Positions 1 to 5,505 of a stretch of 12,515 nucleotides of DNA are shown here, piece after piece. This DNA is from Nanobdellota archaeon (GTDB taxonomy: Archaea; Nanobdellota; Nanobdellia; Pacearchaeales; GW2011-AR1). The stretch covers positions 1 to 12,515 of the forward strand of contig JAUYHR010000186.1 of assembly GCA_030689875.1 (NCBI GenBank). Direction: 5' to 3'. Position 1 is the stretch's first letter. Every line of letters starts with the position of its first letter. The notes below the pieces were generated by a model, which saw only the letters and a list, made by a program, of their open reading frames with translations, was not told where the DNA came from and did no database searches. The translations under genes were made by a program, and so were the position numbers.

Positions 1-180
1 ATTAATATAGAAATCAGAGGAGAAAATTTTATTGAAACTTATGATGTCCTTCATGCAAAACTTTCAGATGATTTTTCTTCGGGCAAAGGCGGGGATTGTG
101 TCTATGCTGAAAATGGGAAAATAGCTCTTCAGTTAGAAAAAAATCGCGGCGAGGCGTTGGTTACGATAGAAAAAGTTTGA
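1..180 (+). CDS. C-terminal end of an unknown protein (partial)
   Basis: The first frame is open from the window edge to a TGA at 178-180 and gives 59 residues ending GEALVTIEKV. The reading has ordinary amino-acid composition and mixed charge (Lys, Glu and Asp spread along it), with a Gly-rich turn SSGKGGDCVYAEN near the middle. There is no membrane segment and I recognise no family. The gene faces the minus-strand gene whose stop lies at 188, so the two are convergent with seven bases between their stops. The start and most of the protein lie upstream of the window, so function cannot be assigned. Confidence 0.6.
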   Translation: MNIEIRGENFIETYDVLHAKLSDDFSSGKGGDCVYAENGKIALQLEKNRGEALVTIEKV

Positions 181-187
181 TTGGTTT

Positions 188-463
188 TTAGAATTCGTGA
201 CCTAAAATTTTTTTTATTAATTCTTCAATTTCCTTAATTTTATCTTTATTTAATGAAACATGCAGACCTTGATTTGTTGGCTTTGTTATTAAATATTCTT
301 GTCTAATTAATTGTTCAGCGATTTTCTTGATATCTTTTCCTAAATGGCTGGGAAATCCGCGTCTTAATGTATCAAATGGAGTATGAACCCCGCCAATCAC
401 TCTTTTTCTCCTTAGATGATAAAGCAAAGTTGCTTTTATCTTATCTTCATCTCTAAAATCCAT
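188..463 (-). CDS. small winged-helix-like protein, 91 aa
   Basis: A 91-residue basic protein. The order of elements suggests a winged helix: a helical start (about 5-20), a segment with GVHTPFDTLRRGFP (about 25-38), a helix KDIKKIAEQLIRQEYL (about 44-59), then a beta-wing TKPTNQGLHVSLN and a C-terminal helix. The LIRQEYLITKPT...VSLN pattern (helix, then two strands) is typical of small archaeal wHTH proteins, so DNA or RNA binding is inferred. A partner or target is not visible. The ATG is supported by a TATA-like TTTAAAAG on the same strand 22-29 bases upstream, fitting a leaderless transcript. It is convergent with the partial gene ending at 180 and divergent from the regulator at 568. Confidence 0.7.
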   Translation of the reverse strand: MDFRDEDKIKATLLYHLRRKRVIGGVHTPFDTLRRGFPSHLGKDIKKIAEQLIRQEYLITKPTNQGLHVSLNKDKIKEIEELIKKILGHEF

Positions 464-484
464 GGAAAAATAAAGAATAAAGAA

Positions 485-492
485 CTTTTAAA
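485..492 (-). promoter_or_regulatory. TATA box for the 91-aa gene
   Basis: Read on the minus strand this is TTTAAAAG, 22-29 bases before the ATG whose first base is 463. The spacing places the transcription start at or next to the ATG, the usual leaderless archaeal arrangement. Confidence 0.55.
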
Positions 493-530
493 TGTTTCTA
501 TGTTTAGAATATAAAAACATAAACAGAAAG

Positions 531-540
531 ATATATAAAA
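531..540 (+). promoter_or_regulatory. TATA box for the 101-aa regulator
   Basis: ATATATAAAA lies 28-37 bases before the ATG at 568, the right distance for an archaeal TATA box with a very short leader. Confidence 0.6.
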
Positions 541-543
541 GGC

Positions 544-560
544 AATATATATAATATATT
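544..560 (+). promoter_or_regulatory. inverted repeat at the regulator's transcription start
   Basis: AATATAT (544-550) and ATATATT (554-560) form a perfect 7-base inverted repeat around a 3-base centre, between the TATA box and the ATG. It is a plausible autoregulatory operator for the winged-helix protein encoded immediately downstream. AT-rich sequence makes such repeats common, so this is weak evidence. Confidence 0.3.
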
Positions 561-567
561 ATAAAAA

Positions 568-873
568 ATGGAAAATAAAACAACCTTCATAGAAGTTTTT
601 GGAAACAATCCGATAATGAAAGTTTTAGATTTTCTTATAACTTTTCAGCTATTTGATTATCCATTAACAGAAATAGCAAAAAATTCAAAAGTAAGTTATT
701 CTACTCTTCAAACTTTTTGGGATAAATTAGAAAAAAATAATATTGTTATAAAAACAAGAAGAGTAGGAAAATCAGATTTGTTCAAACTTAACACAAAAAA
801 TCCTGCTGTCAAACAACTTTTGAAACTTGATTGGAACTTAACCAAAGGAGCAGAGCAAGAAATTTATGCCTAA
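568..873 (+). CDS. winged-helix transcriptional regulator, 101 aa
   Basis: The start FIEVFGNNPIMKVLDFLI and the pattern PLTEIAKNSKVSYSTLQTFW (about 32-51) are a clear helix-turn-helix. KLEKNNIVIKTRRVGKSDLFKLN (about 53-75) is the last helix and beta-wing, and the NPAVKQLLKLDW tail is shared, from memory, with a large group of archaeal small wHTH proteins (xxVFGxxPxxxVLDFLI...FKLNxxNPxVKxLxxLDW). Proteins of this group are inferred to be sequence-specific DNA-binding repressors or activators; no ligand domain is present. A TATA box and an inverted repeat precede the ATG, suggesting autoregulation. The stop at 871-873 is only 27 bases before the first attC site, the position expected for the last gene of an integron cassette, but I found no matching cassette boundary upstream. 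Confidence 0.85.
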   Translation: MENKTTFIEVFGNNPIMKVLDFLITFQLFDYPLTEIAKNSKVSYSTLQTFWDKLEKNNIVIKTRRVGKSDLFKLNTKNPAVKQLLKLDWNLTKGAEQEIYA

Positions 874-900
874 AGATTAGGGAGAAAAAATAAAAACAGA

Positions 901-1029
901 ACATAACAAGGGCTTAGCGCAATGCTTGTTTCTGTTTTTCATGGGACAATTTTTCTTTTAACTAATTTTATTTTTTCAAAATAAGTTTTTGAGGTTAAGA
1001 CGCACTGCGCCAAGCCCTAAACGTTGGGC
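901..1029 (+). other. attC: integron attC recombination site 1 (left side of the cassette)
   Basis: R'' is ACATAAC (901-907) and R' is GTTGGGC (1023-1029), which fits the GTTRRRY core. Between them L'' (909-925) and L' (1002-1018) are complementary at 15 of 17 positions. The two exceptions are A opposite C on this strand, so they become T-G wobbles on the bottom strand, the strand integron integrases are known to recombine as a folded hairpin. The AACAAGGGCTT ... AAGCCCTAAACGTT frame resembles well-known attC sequences. The variable terminal loop is 926-1001. Total length is 129 bp, within the usual attC range. Predicted cleavage is between G1023 and T1024. No integrase is seen in the window. 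Confidence 0.87.
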
Positions 1030-1096
1030 GCAATTTTTAGAGACAGGGGACACAGGACAGAGAAGAAAAATCATTTAGAACAAATTTGCATTTCAG

Positions 1097-1243
1097 ATGA
1101 CTATTGAAATATCTATTGAGACAATTATTTATGGGGGGACAATAATACTTTTGACAATGTCTATTGCAGTCGTCCTGACAGTTTATTTTCTTCATCGCAA
1201 TTATTTGAAACAGACAAATGACCAAATAATTATAACTAATTGA
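1097..1243 (+). CDS. small single-pass membrane peptide, 48 aa
   Basis: An ATG at 1097 opens 48 codons ending in TGA at 1241-1243. The product begins MTIEISIETI, has a continuous hydrophobic stretch from about residue 12 to 32 (YGGTIILLTMSIAVVLTVYF) long enough for one transmembrane helix, and ends with a polar tail HRNYLKQTNDQ. It is the first open frame after the cassette boundary, in the cassette's coding direction. No good ribosome-binding site or TATA box is seen; TTTAGAA at 1074-1080 is only a weak candidate. Short membrane peptides are common in integron cassettes, but this could be chance. A 69-codon frame on the other strand overlaps it and looks less protein-like. Confidence 0.4.
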   Translation: MTIEISIETIIYGGTIILLTMSIAVVLTVYFLHRNYLKQTNDQIIITN

Positions 1244-1337
1244 CAATCAACAAATTAACAGGAGAGTGTTTGTAACTTTTAAAAAGAACTCTTGCACAAT
1301 TCAAATTGTTTTTACCTTTGCCTTCAATGATGGAAAA

Positions 1338-1346
1338 TTTTAAATA
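1338..1346 (+). promoter_or_regulatory. TATA box inside the cassette
   Basis: TTTTAAATA lies 22-30 bases before the ATG at 1368, the same spacing as the chromosomal genes around it. The cassette gene therefore seems to carry its own archaeal promoter and would not depend on an integron Pc promoter. Confidence 0.55.
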
Positions 1347-1349
1347 GTG

Positions 1350-1368
1350 TGCTTTCTTTAAGAAAGCA
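1350..1368 (+). promoter_or_regulatory. 19-bp perfect palindrome overlapping the start codon
   Basis: TGCTTTCTT (1350-1358) and AAGAAAGCA (1360-1368) are exact reverse complements around a single T. The right arm ends in the A of the ATG at 1368, and the repeat sits right after the TATA box, where a repressor would block transcription initiation. If transcribed it could also fold into a hairpin. The 88-aa product, or a chromosomal regulator, is a candidate binder; this is inference. Confidence 0.5.
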
Positions 1369-1634
1369 TGACACTTTATGAAAGGATTTGTGACGCAGTT
1401 TATGAGATATTTTATGAATTAAAAAATCACGATATGAAAAACAAATCTTTTTTTTCCAAGAAGGAGATTACTTCTTCCTCTGCCCTGGAGCATATTCATT
1501 TTCGCGGAGATGGTTTTGCATGGACTATCAAAGACATAAATGCCTATTGCAGAAATCCCGAATTTAAAAAAGAGGTCAAGAAACTCTCTAATTATGATTT
1601 TATGAAAGGATTGAGAGGTAACGGCAAGAGATAA
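1368..1634 (+). CDS. cassette-borne hypothetical protein, 88 aa
   Basis: A soluble, basic, mostly helical protein with no membrane segment or signal peptide. The N-terminus TLYERICDAVYEIFYELK (about 2-19) is a likely amphipathic helix. The middle KSFFSKKEITSSSALEHI (about 26-43) and the tail FKKEVKKLSNYDFMKGL (about 66-82) are also helix-like. I recognise no family. The size and layout would allow a small nucleic-acid-binding protein, but no definite HTH can be pointed to. The start is well supported by a TATA box 22-30 bases upstream. It is followed after 31 bases by the 252-aa membrane protein, so the two may be co-transcribed, and both lie inside the attC-bounded cassette. Confidence 0.7.
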   Translation: MTLYERICDAVYEIFYELKNHDMKNKSFFSKKEITSSSALEHIHFRGDGFAWTIKDINAYCRNPEFKKEVKKLSNYDFMKGLRGNGKR

Positions 1635-1665
1635 ATCTGTTTTTAAGATAGAATCCTAAAAAGAT

Positions 1666-2424
1666 ATGCCCTACGAGATTCCCACCCTCATAATTCCTTT
1701 AGTTGGAGGATATTTTATTCTTTCTAGGAGTATATTTGTTAGTCACCGCTACGAAAATCTTAACTCTCAAAAACTTCTTTTTGATACTTTAATTTACAGC
1801 ATTCCATTATTATTTGGAACATATCTTGTTAGACAGGGAATTTATTATTGCTCCCCTCCATTGTTTCAAGAAATTAATCTTGTGCTAAGAAAAATTTTCT
1901 TCCCCCATAACACGGTACTTTTAGGTACTGCTTTGATTAGTTTTTTTGTTGCAGCATTCATCGTCTATCCAGTAAATTTTATACTTTGGCTGACAAAAAT
2001 AGGGGATTACATCTCCATCAATTCTATAAGGCAACACGGAGATGAACTAGAACGATTTCTTTTAGATGCTTCTTTGAATCAAAAAATTATTTCAATTTCC
2101 CTTAGTGACAATAAGGTGTATATAGGTTACGCCATAACTGTTAACGGACCTCAAAAAACCAATTATGTAGAAATGCTTCCTTTAGCGAGTGGATATAGGG
2201 AAACTGAGAATAAAATATTGTGGATTACAACCTCTTACGAATCTGTAATAGACGCTATAACAAATGAGGACACTCCCCCATTAGACAAATTCAAAATTGT
2301 TATGAATCAGGACAAAATACAATCTGCATCTTTTTTTGACCCTCAAGTTTATAACAAATTTCAAGAGAATATGAAAAAGAAACAACCTAAAAAAAATAAA
2401 ACTGACGCCCAACAAGGGCTTTAA
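1666..2424 (+). CDS. cassette-borne membrane protein with cytoplasmic LSm-like C-domain, 252 aa
   Basis: Three hydrophobic stretches (about 5-22, 38-58 and 82-112) form a membrane part. Residues about 122-228 are soluble, followed by a Lys-rich tail. The soluble part has DELERFLLDASLNQ, then ISISLSDNKVYIGYAI (about 142-157), YVEMLPLASGYR (about 167-178) and a late FFDPQVYNKF motif. From memory this order (leading helix, strand pair with KVYxG, LPLxSGYR, late FDPxxY) matches an uncharacterised, mainly bacterial membrane-protein family; a profile search would settle it. The strand-turn-strand KVYIG part recalls an Sm-like barrel. Function unknown. The stop TAA (2422-2424) lies inside attC site 2, so the last codons are built from the recombination site, a common feature of integron cassette genes. 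It follows the 88-aa gene by 31 bases. Confidence 0.8.
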   Translation: MPYEIPTLIIPLVGGYFILSRSIFVSHRYENLNSQKLLFDTLIYSIPLLFGTYLVRQGIYYCSPPLFQEINLVLRKIFFPHNTVLLGTALISFFVAAFIVYPVNFILWLTKIGDYISINSIRQHGDELERFLLDASLNQKIISISLSDNKVYIGYAITVNGPQKTNYVEMLPLASGYRETENKILWITTSYESVIDAITNEDTPPLDKFKIVMNQDKIQSASFFDPQVYNKFQENMKKKQPKKNKTDAQQGL

Positions 2425-2538
2425 TGCAAGCGGGGGTGACGAGCAAATTGAAAGTTTTGCGCTTTCTATTATCTTTTTTGTGACGGACAGGGACGAGGTA
2501 TTAATTTCCCGCCTGCATAAAGCCCCAGAACGTTATGT
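2407..2538 (+). other. attC: integron attC recombination site 2 (the cassette's own attC)
   Basis: R'' GCCCAAC (2407-2413) is a perfect RYYYAAC; R' GTTATGT is at 2532-2538. L'' (2416-2434) and L' (2508-2525) pair at 17 positions, with A2429 opposite C2513 (a T-G wobble on the bottom strand) and one bulged base, A2424 (an extrahelical T on the bottom strand). Bulged bases on the L'' side are a known attC hallmark used for strand choice. The variable terminal loop is 2435-2507 and total length is 132 bp. The stop of the 252-aa gene is within it. Its AACAAGGGCTT start matches attC site 1, suggesting both come from one integron lineage. Confidence 0.87.
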
Positions 2539-2628
2539 TTGATTTTTTGACAAGAGAAAATTAAAAATAAAAATTCAATGTATAGAAAAGCGGTCTAAGT
2601 AGAATCTAAATAAATTCGAGCCACAAGA

Positions 2629-2654
2629 GTGGCGAGCAAATTCAAAACTTTTTC
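2629..2654 (+). repeat. partial copy of the attC 2 loop sequence, next to a small hairpin
   Basis: GTGGCGAGCAAATTC (2629-2643) differs from GTGACGAGCAAATTG (2436-2450, in the variable loop of attC site 2) at two of 15 positions, and both are followed by an A/T run. The copy is preceded by GCCAC-AAGA-GTGGC (2620-2633), a 5-bp hairpin. It may be a remnant of another attC-like or dispersed element, but no R/L box pair is recognisable around it. Confidence 0.3.
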
Positions 2655-2680
2655 AACAGAATCAATAAATAGAATAGTTT

Positions 2681-2688
2681 TTTATATC
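2681..2688 (+). promoter_or_regulatory. TATA box for the 307-aa/625-aa surface operon
   Basis: TTTATATC within a T-rich run lies 20-27 bases before the ATG at 2708, consistent with a leaderless transcript that continues into the overlapping 625-aa gene. Confidence 0.55.
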
Positions 2689-2707
2689 CCCCGATATTAA
2701 TTTAAAT

Positions 2708-3631
2708 ATGTTAAAAAAGGGGCAATTAAATATTTCATTTGGCTGGCTTTTTGCAATCATCGTCGGCGCAGTAATTCTTTTTTTAGCAATATTGGGAGCA
2801 ACAAAAGTCATTAAAATAGGTCAGAGTGAAGAGCAGGCTGTTGGAGCAAAAGAACTTGGAATTTTATTAAATCCTCTTGAAACGGGTTTTGAATCAGCGA
2901 GTTCAACGCCTTTAGCATTAAGAGTTGAAACAAGAATTTTCAATAAATGTTCGCCCTCCGGCAATTTTGGAAAACAGGGAATACAAACTTCTGAATTCAG
3001 TTTTAATAAATGGTCTCCTCCAGGAGTGGAAAGTAGTTTTGAAAACAAATATATTTTTTCTAAAACACCAGCAGAAGGGAAAAAATTTTATATTTTTTCC
3101 AAGCCATTTGAATTTCCATTTAAAGTTTCAGATTTAATTTATCTAACTTCTGAAAATGAAAAATATTGTTTTGATGACGCTCCGGAAGACATTGCAGAAG
3201 AAATCTCGCAATTAAATCAGGTAAATTTAGCTGCAGATTGTTTAAATGCCGACGATAAAACAATAAAAGTTTGTTTTAATAAAAATTGCGATATTCGTGT
3301 TTATTATGATGGCGGATATTTACAAAAAGGTAAAGATAAAATTTATTTTGAAGAAGACTCTTTAATGTACGCCGCAATTTTTTCTGATAAAGAAATTTAT
3401 GAATGCCAAGTTGAAAGATTAATGAAAAGAACAAAGCAACTTGCAGAATTGTATAAAGAAAAAGAATTATTGATTTCTCAAAAAAATTGCGAAACAAGTT
3501 TAGGAACGGATTTAGATTTATTAATTAACCAAATAGGAAATGCTAAAGATTATAAAATAATTAATAAAGTCGCTGACTTGGTTGAAGAGATTGAAGATAA
3601 AAATAAATATGCAGAGTGTGAATTATGGTAA
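2708..3631 (+). CDS. pilin-like secreted/membrane protein, 307 aa
   Basis: The N-terminus MLKKGQLNISFGWLFAIIVG followed by AVILFLAILGATKV has the KKGQ-plus-hydrophobic-helix layout of archaeal class III (type IV pilin-like) signal peptides, where a prepilin peptidase cuts near the Gln. The helix spans about 11-34. The rest is a predicted extracellular domain of mixed strand and helix with about nine Cys spread through it (for example KVCFNKNC, AECELW), suggesting disulfides outside the cell. Motifs LNPLETGFESA and PFEFPFKVSDLIYLTS are, from memory, shared with an uncharacterised family frequent in Pacearchaeota/Woesearchaeota surface loci. The stop overlaps the start of the 625-aa gene by seven bases, implying co-translation. 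Exact function (structural subunit or minor pilin) is unknown. Confidence 0.8.
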   Translation: MLKKGQLNISFGWLFAIIVGAVILFLAILGATKVIKIGQSEEQAVGAKELGILLNPLETGFESASSTPLALRVETRIFNKCSPSGNFGKQGIQTSEFSFNKWSPPGVESSFENKYIFSKTPAEGKKFYIFSKPFEFPFKVSDLIYLTSENEKYCFDDAPEDIAEEISQLNQVNLAADCLNADDKTIKVCFNKNCDIRVYYDGGYLQKGKDKIYFEEDSLMYAAIFSDKEIYECQVERLMKRTKQLAELYKEKELLISQKNCETSLGTDLDLLINQIGNAKDYKIINKVADLVEEIEDKNKYAECELW

Positions 3632-5502
3632 GGAATAAAGCCCCAATTTTAATTTTTGCGGCAATCATATTAATAAATATTTTTTTATTATTTCAGATAA
3701 ATTTTATAAATTCGCAAGAACTAACAGAAATCACAGAAATTAGCTCAGCAGATTTTACTTATCACGCAACAGGATATGAGGTTTCCCAAAATGGAGAAAT
3801 TATTTTTAACAGCGAAGACAGCAAATTAATAATTAATCAAGGGCAAGAAAATGAAATTATAATTGAAGGAACTTCCGGCATTAAAGTTTCTCCTTTAGGA
3901 AAAATCAGCGTCACTGAATCCGGCTCTGCTTTTATCTTAAATGGAAATGAGTTTAAAAACATAGAATCCGGGAGCATTGAACTGGATCAAACAACAGGCA
4001 AGATAACTAAAGCTAATTTTTTTACAAATGAAAATCTTGGAAATTATAATATTAATGGAAATGAATTTAATGTTCCCTCTAATTCAAAATTTATTTATAA
4101 TTCAAAAGAAGGATTTGAAGTATCAGAAGGAACTAAAGTTATAGAAACTCAAAAAGATATTCAAATTAAAAGTGATGGAATTTTTGATTATAAAGAAAAT
4201 AAGATAAGCGGAGTTTTAAATTTTGATTCTGAAAAAAATGCTTTTATAAAAGCGAAAGAAAAAATAATAATCAACGGCGTTTCAATAGAAAATCAAGGAA
4301 AAGGTCCGGATTTTCCAATATTTTTTGATAAAAATTCAGCTGAAATATCTGAAAAACTTGAATATATTGTTGCAGACCACTCTAAAAATTTATTTGCATT
4401 TAAGGAAGCAGGAGGAAATCTTCCAAGAAATATTAGAATAGAATTTAACAAAGATAATTATTTGTTTGATGATATTATGGATGAAAAAGATTATCTTTTT
4501 ATTGGTGAAGGGGGAGTGAATCCAGGGTATTTAGAAATTACAAGGCAGGGGGAAAATCTTCCCATATTAAAAACTCAAGGCTCTATTGAAGTAAATCCTG
4601 ATGAAAAAAGATTTTTATTTGAAGGAGAAAATATTATTTTTAAAACAGGAACTAATGCCTGGCCAATTCCAGAAGACCGCTCAATGATTAGCGGGACAGT
4701 TCCAATGGTTTTTGAAAGCCAGGATAGAAAAGTTGTTGGATTAATTCCAGACAATGATGACAAACGTTTTTATTGGACAACTAAAGGAGGAGAGGTTAGT
4801 TATGGGCCAGTAAGCAAAGTAACTGAAGAACAACTTGGCATAAAACTTCCGGAAGAAATAACAAAAACCTGGGCAGAAAATTCACAAGTAACCCAAGATA
4901 TAGCTAACACAATTTCTACTTTTGCAAATAATTTAGAATTTCAAAAAACCTATAAAGAATCTTTAGCTGCTGATAAAAATTTAAAAAATATTTATAACAC
5001 AAAACTTGAGAAAATTGAAAATGAGATTCTTGTTAATTCAGGAAAAGAACAAGAACTTAGAGAAGCAATGAGTAGTCTTGAAAATGGAAGAATAACGTCA
5101 GAGGAATTTTCAGAAATTATAGAAGAATTTAAAAGCGAAGGGATGCAACATCCCTCAATATCATTTAATGAGTTAGAAAAAGAAACTGATAAAAAAACTG
5201 TTGATTCTATTAAAGACGCATTAAAAAATAGAGTTAAGTTAAATTATGAAATTTATTCTGCACTTTTAAAAGAAAAAGATTTGGATATTAACGAATATAA
5301 ATTAGACGATGAATTTTCAAAGGTTATTAGTTCAAAGGAATTAAAAGCTTTAAATGAATGTGTGGGGCGTGGAAATAGTTTTGATTTATGCTTTGATGAA
5401 AACTATAGATATATTGGACTCAAGACATTTCTTTGCATAAAAAGTAATAGATATTGTTCTACCTTAACGCCTTATTCATTTAACAAAATGAGAACTGAAT
5501 AA
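3625..5502 (+). CDS. large N-anchored extracellular protein, 625 aa
   Basis: An N-terminal hydrophobic stretch (about 7-28) ends near NSQ and could be a signal peptide or a membrane anchor. Residues about 40-400 are rich in short alternating strands with Gly/Asn turns (for example GNYNINGNEFNVPSNSKF, FEVSEGTKVIETQKDIQIK), which suggests a beta-solenoid or stacked-strand extracellular domain. From about 413 to 575 the protein becomes charged and helical, likely coiled coil. The C-terminus has four Cys (579, 589, 604, 611), probably disulfide-linked. No catalytic motif or cell-wall-binding motif is recognised. It starts inside the last codons of the pilin-like gene, so the two probably act together, perhaps as a fibre or adhesin partner. 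Its stop is three bases from the stop of the convergent transglutaminase-like gene. Confidence 0.75.
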   Translation: MVRNKAPILIFAAIILINIFLLFQINFINSQELTEITEISSADFTYHATGYEVSQNGEIIFNSEDSKLIINQGQENEIIIEGTSGIKVSPLGKISVTESGSAFILNGNEFKNIESGSIELDQTTGKITKANFFTNENLGNYNINGNEFNVPSNSKFIYNSKEGFEVSEGTKVIETQKDIQIKSDGIFDYKENKISGVLNFDSEKNAFIKAKEKIIINGVSIENQGKGPDFPIFFDKNSAEISEKLEYIVADHSKNLFAFKEAGGNLPRNIRIEFNKDNYLFDDIMDEKDYLFIGEGGVNPGYLEITRQGENLPILKTQGSIEVNPDEKRFLFEGENIIFKTGTNAWPIPEDRSMISGTVPMVFESQDRKVVGLIPDNDDKRFYWTTKGGEVSYGPVSKVTEEQLGIKLPEEITKTWAENSQVTQDIANTISTFANNLEFQKTYKESLAADKNLKNIYNTKLEKIENEILVNSGKEQELREAMSSLENGRITSEEFSEIIEEFKSEGMQHPSISFNELEKETDKKTVDSIKDALKNRVKLNYEIYSALLKEKDLDINEYKLDDEFSKVISSKELKALNECVGRGNSFDLCFDENYRYIGLKTFLCIKSNRYCSTLTPYSFNKMRTE

Positions 5503-5505
5503 ATT

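Larger units (their letters stand above)
1024..2532 (+). mobile_element. integron-type gene cassette, 1,509 bp
   Basis: The segment runs from the first T after G1023 in attC site 1 to the G at 2532 in attC site 2. Its own ends match: it starts TTGGGC and its attC has R'' GCCCAAC, the exact complement of G+TTGGGC, as in a circularised cassette. The outer halves, ACATAAC at 901 and TTATGT at 2533, are also exact complements and share the same departure from the attC consensus, so removing the segment would restore one intact attC. It holds a 48-codon membrane peptide, an 88-aa unknown and a 252-aa membrane protein, all on the plus strand and all pointing towards the cassette's attC, the standard orientation. 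Cassettes are mobilised by an integron tyrosine recombinase, which must be elsewhere. Confidence 0.85.

Noticed and set aside
1037..1246. 69-codon minus-strand reading, Cys-rich
   Set aside because: It runs against the cassette's coding direction, overlaps the more protein-like 48-codon membrane peptide, has no TATA box, and its composition looks like an antisense shadow.
1266..1343. 25-codon GTG reading after AGGAGA inside the cassette
   Set aside because: Very short, with no membrane or other recognisable feature; the ribosome-site match touches the start codon with too little spacing.
2620..2633. GCCAC/GTGGC hairpin as terminator or promoter element
   Set aside because: No T-run follows, and it lies too far upstream of the TATA box at 2681 to be part of the core promoter.
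4575..4763. Minus-strand and other-frame readings inside the 625-aa, pilin-like and S-layer genes
   Set aside because: They lie fully within well-supported genes, have no promoters, and their composition reflects the opposite strand.
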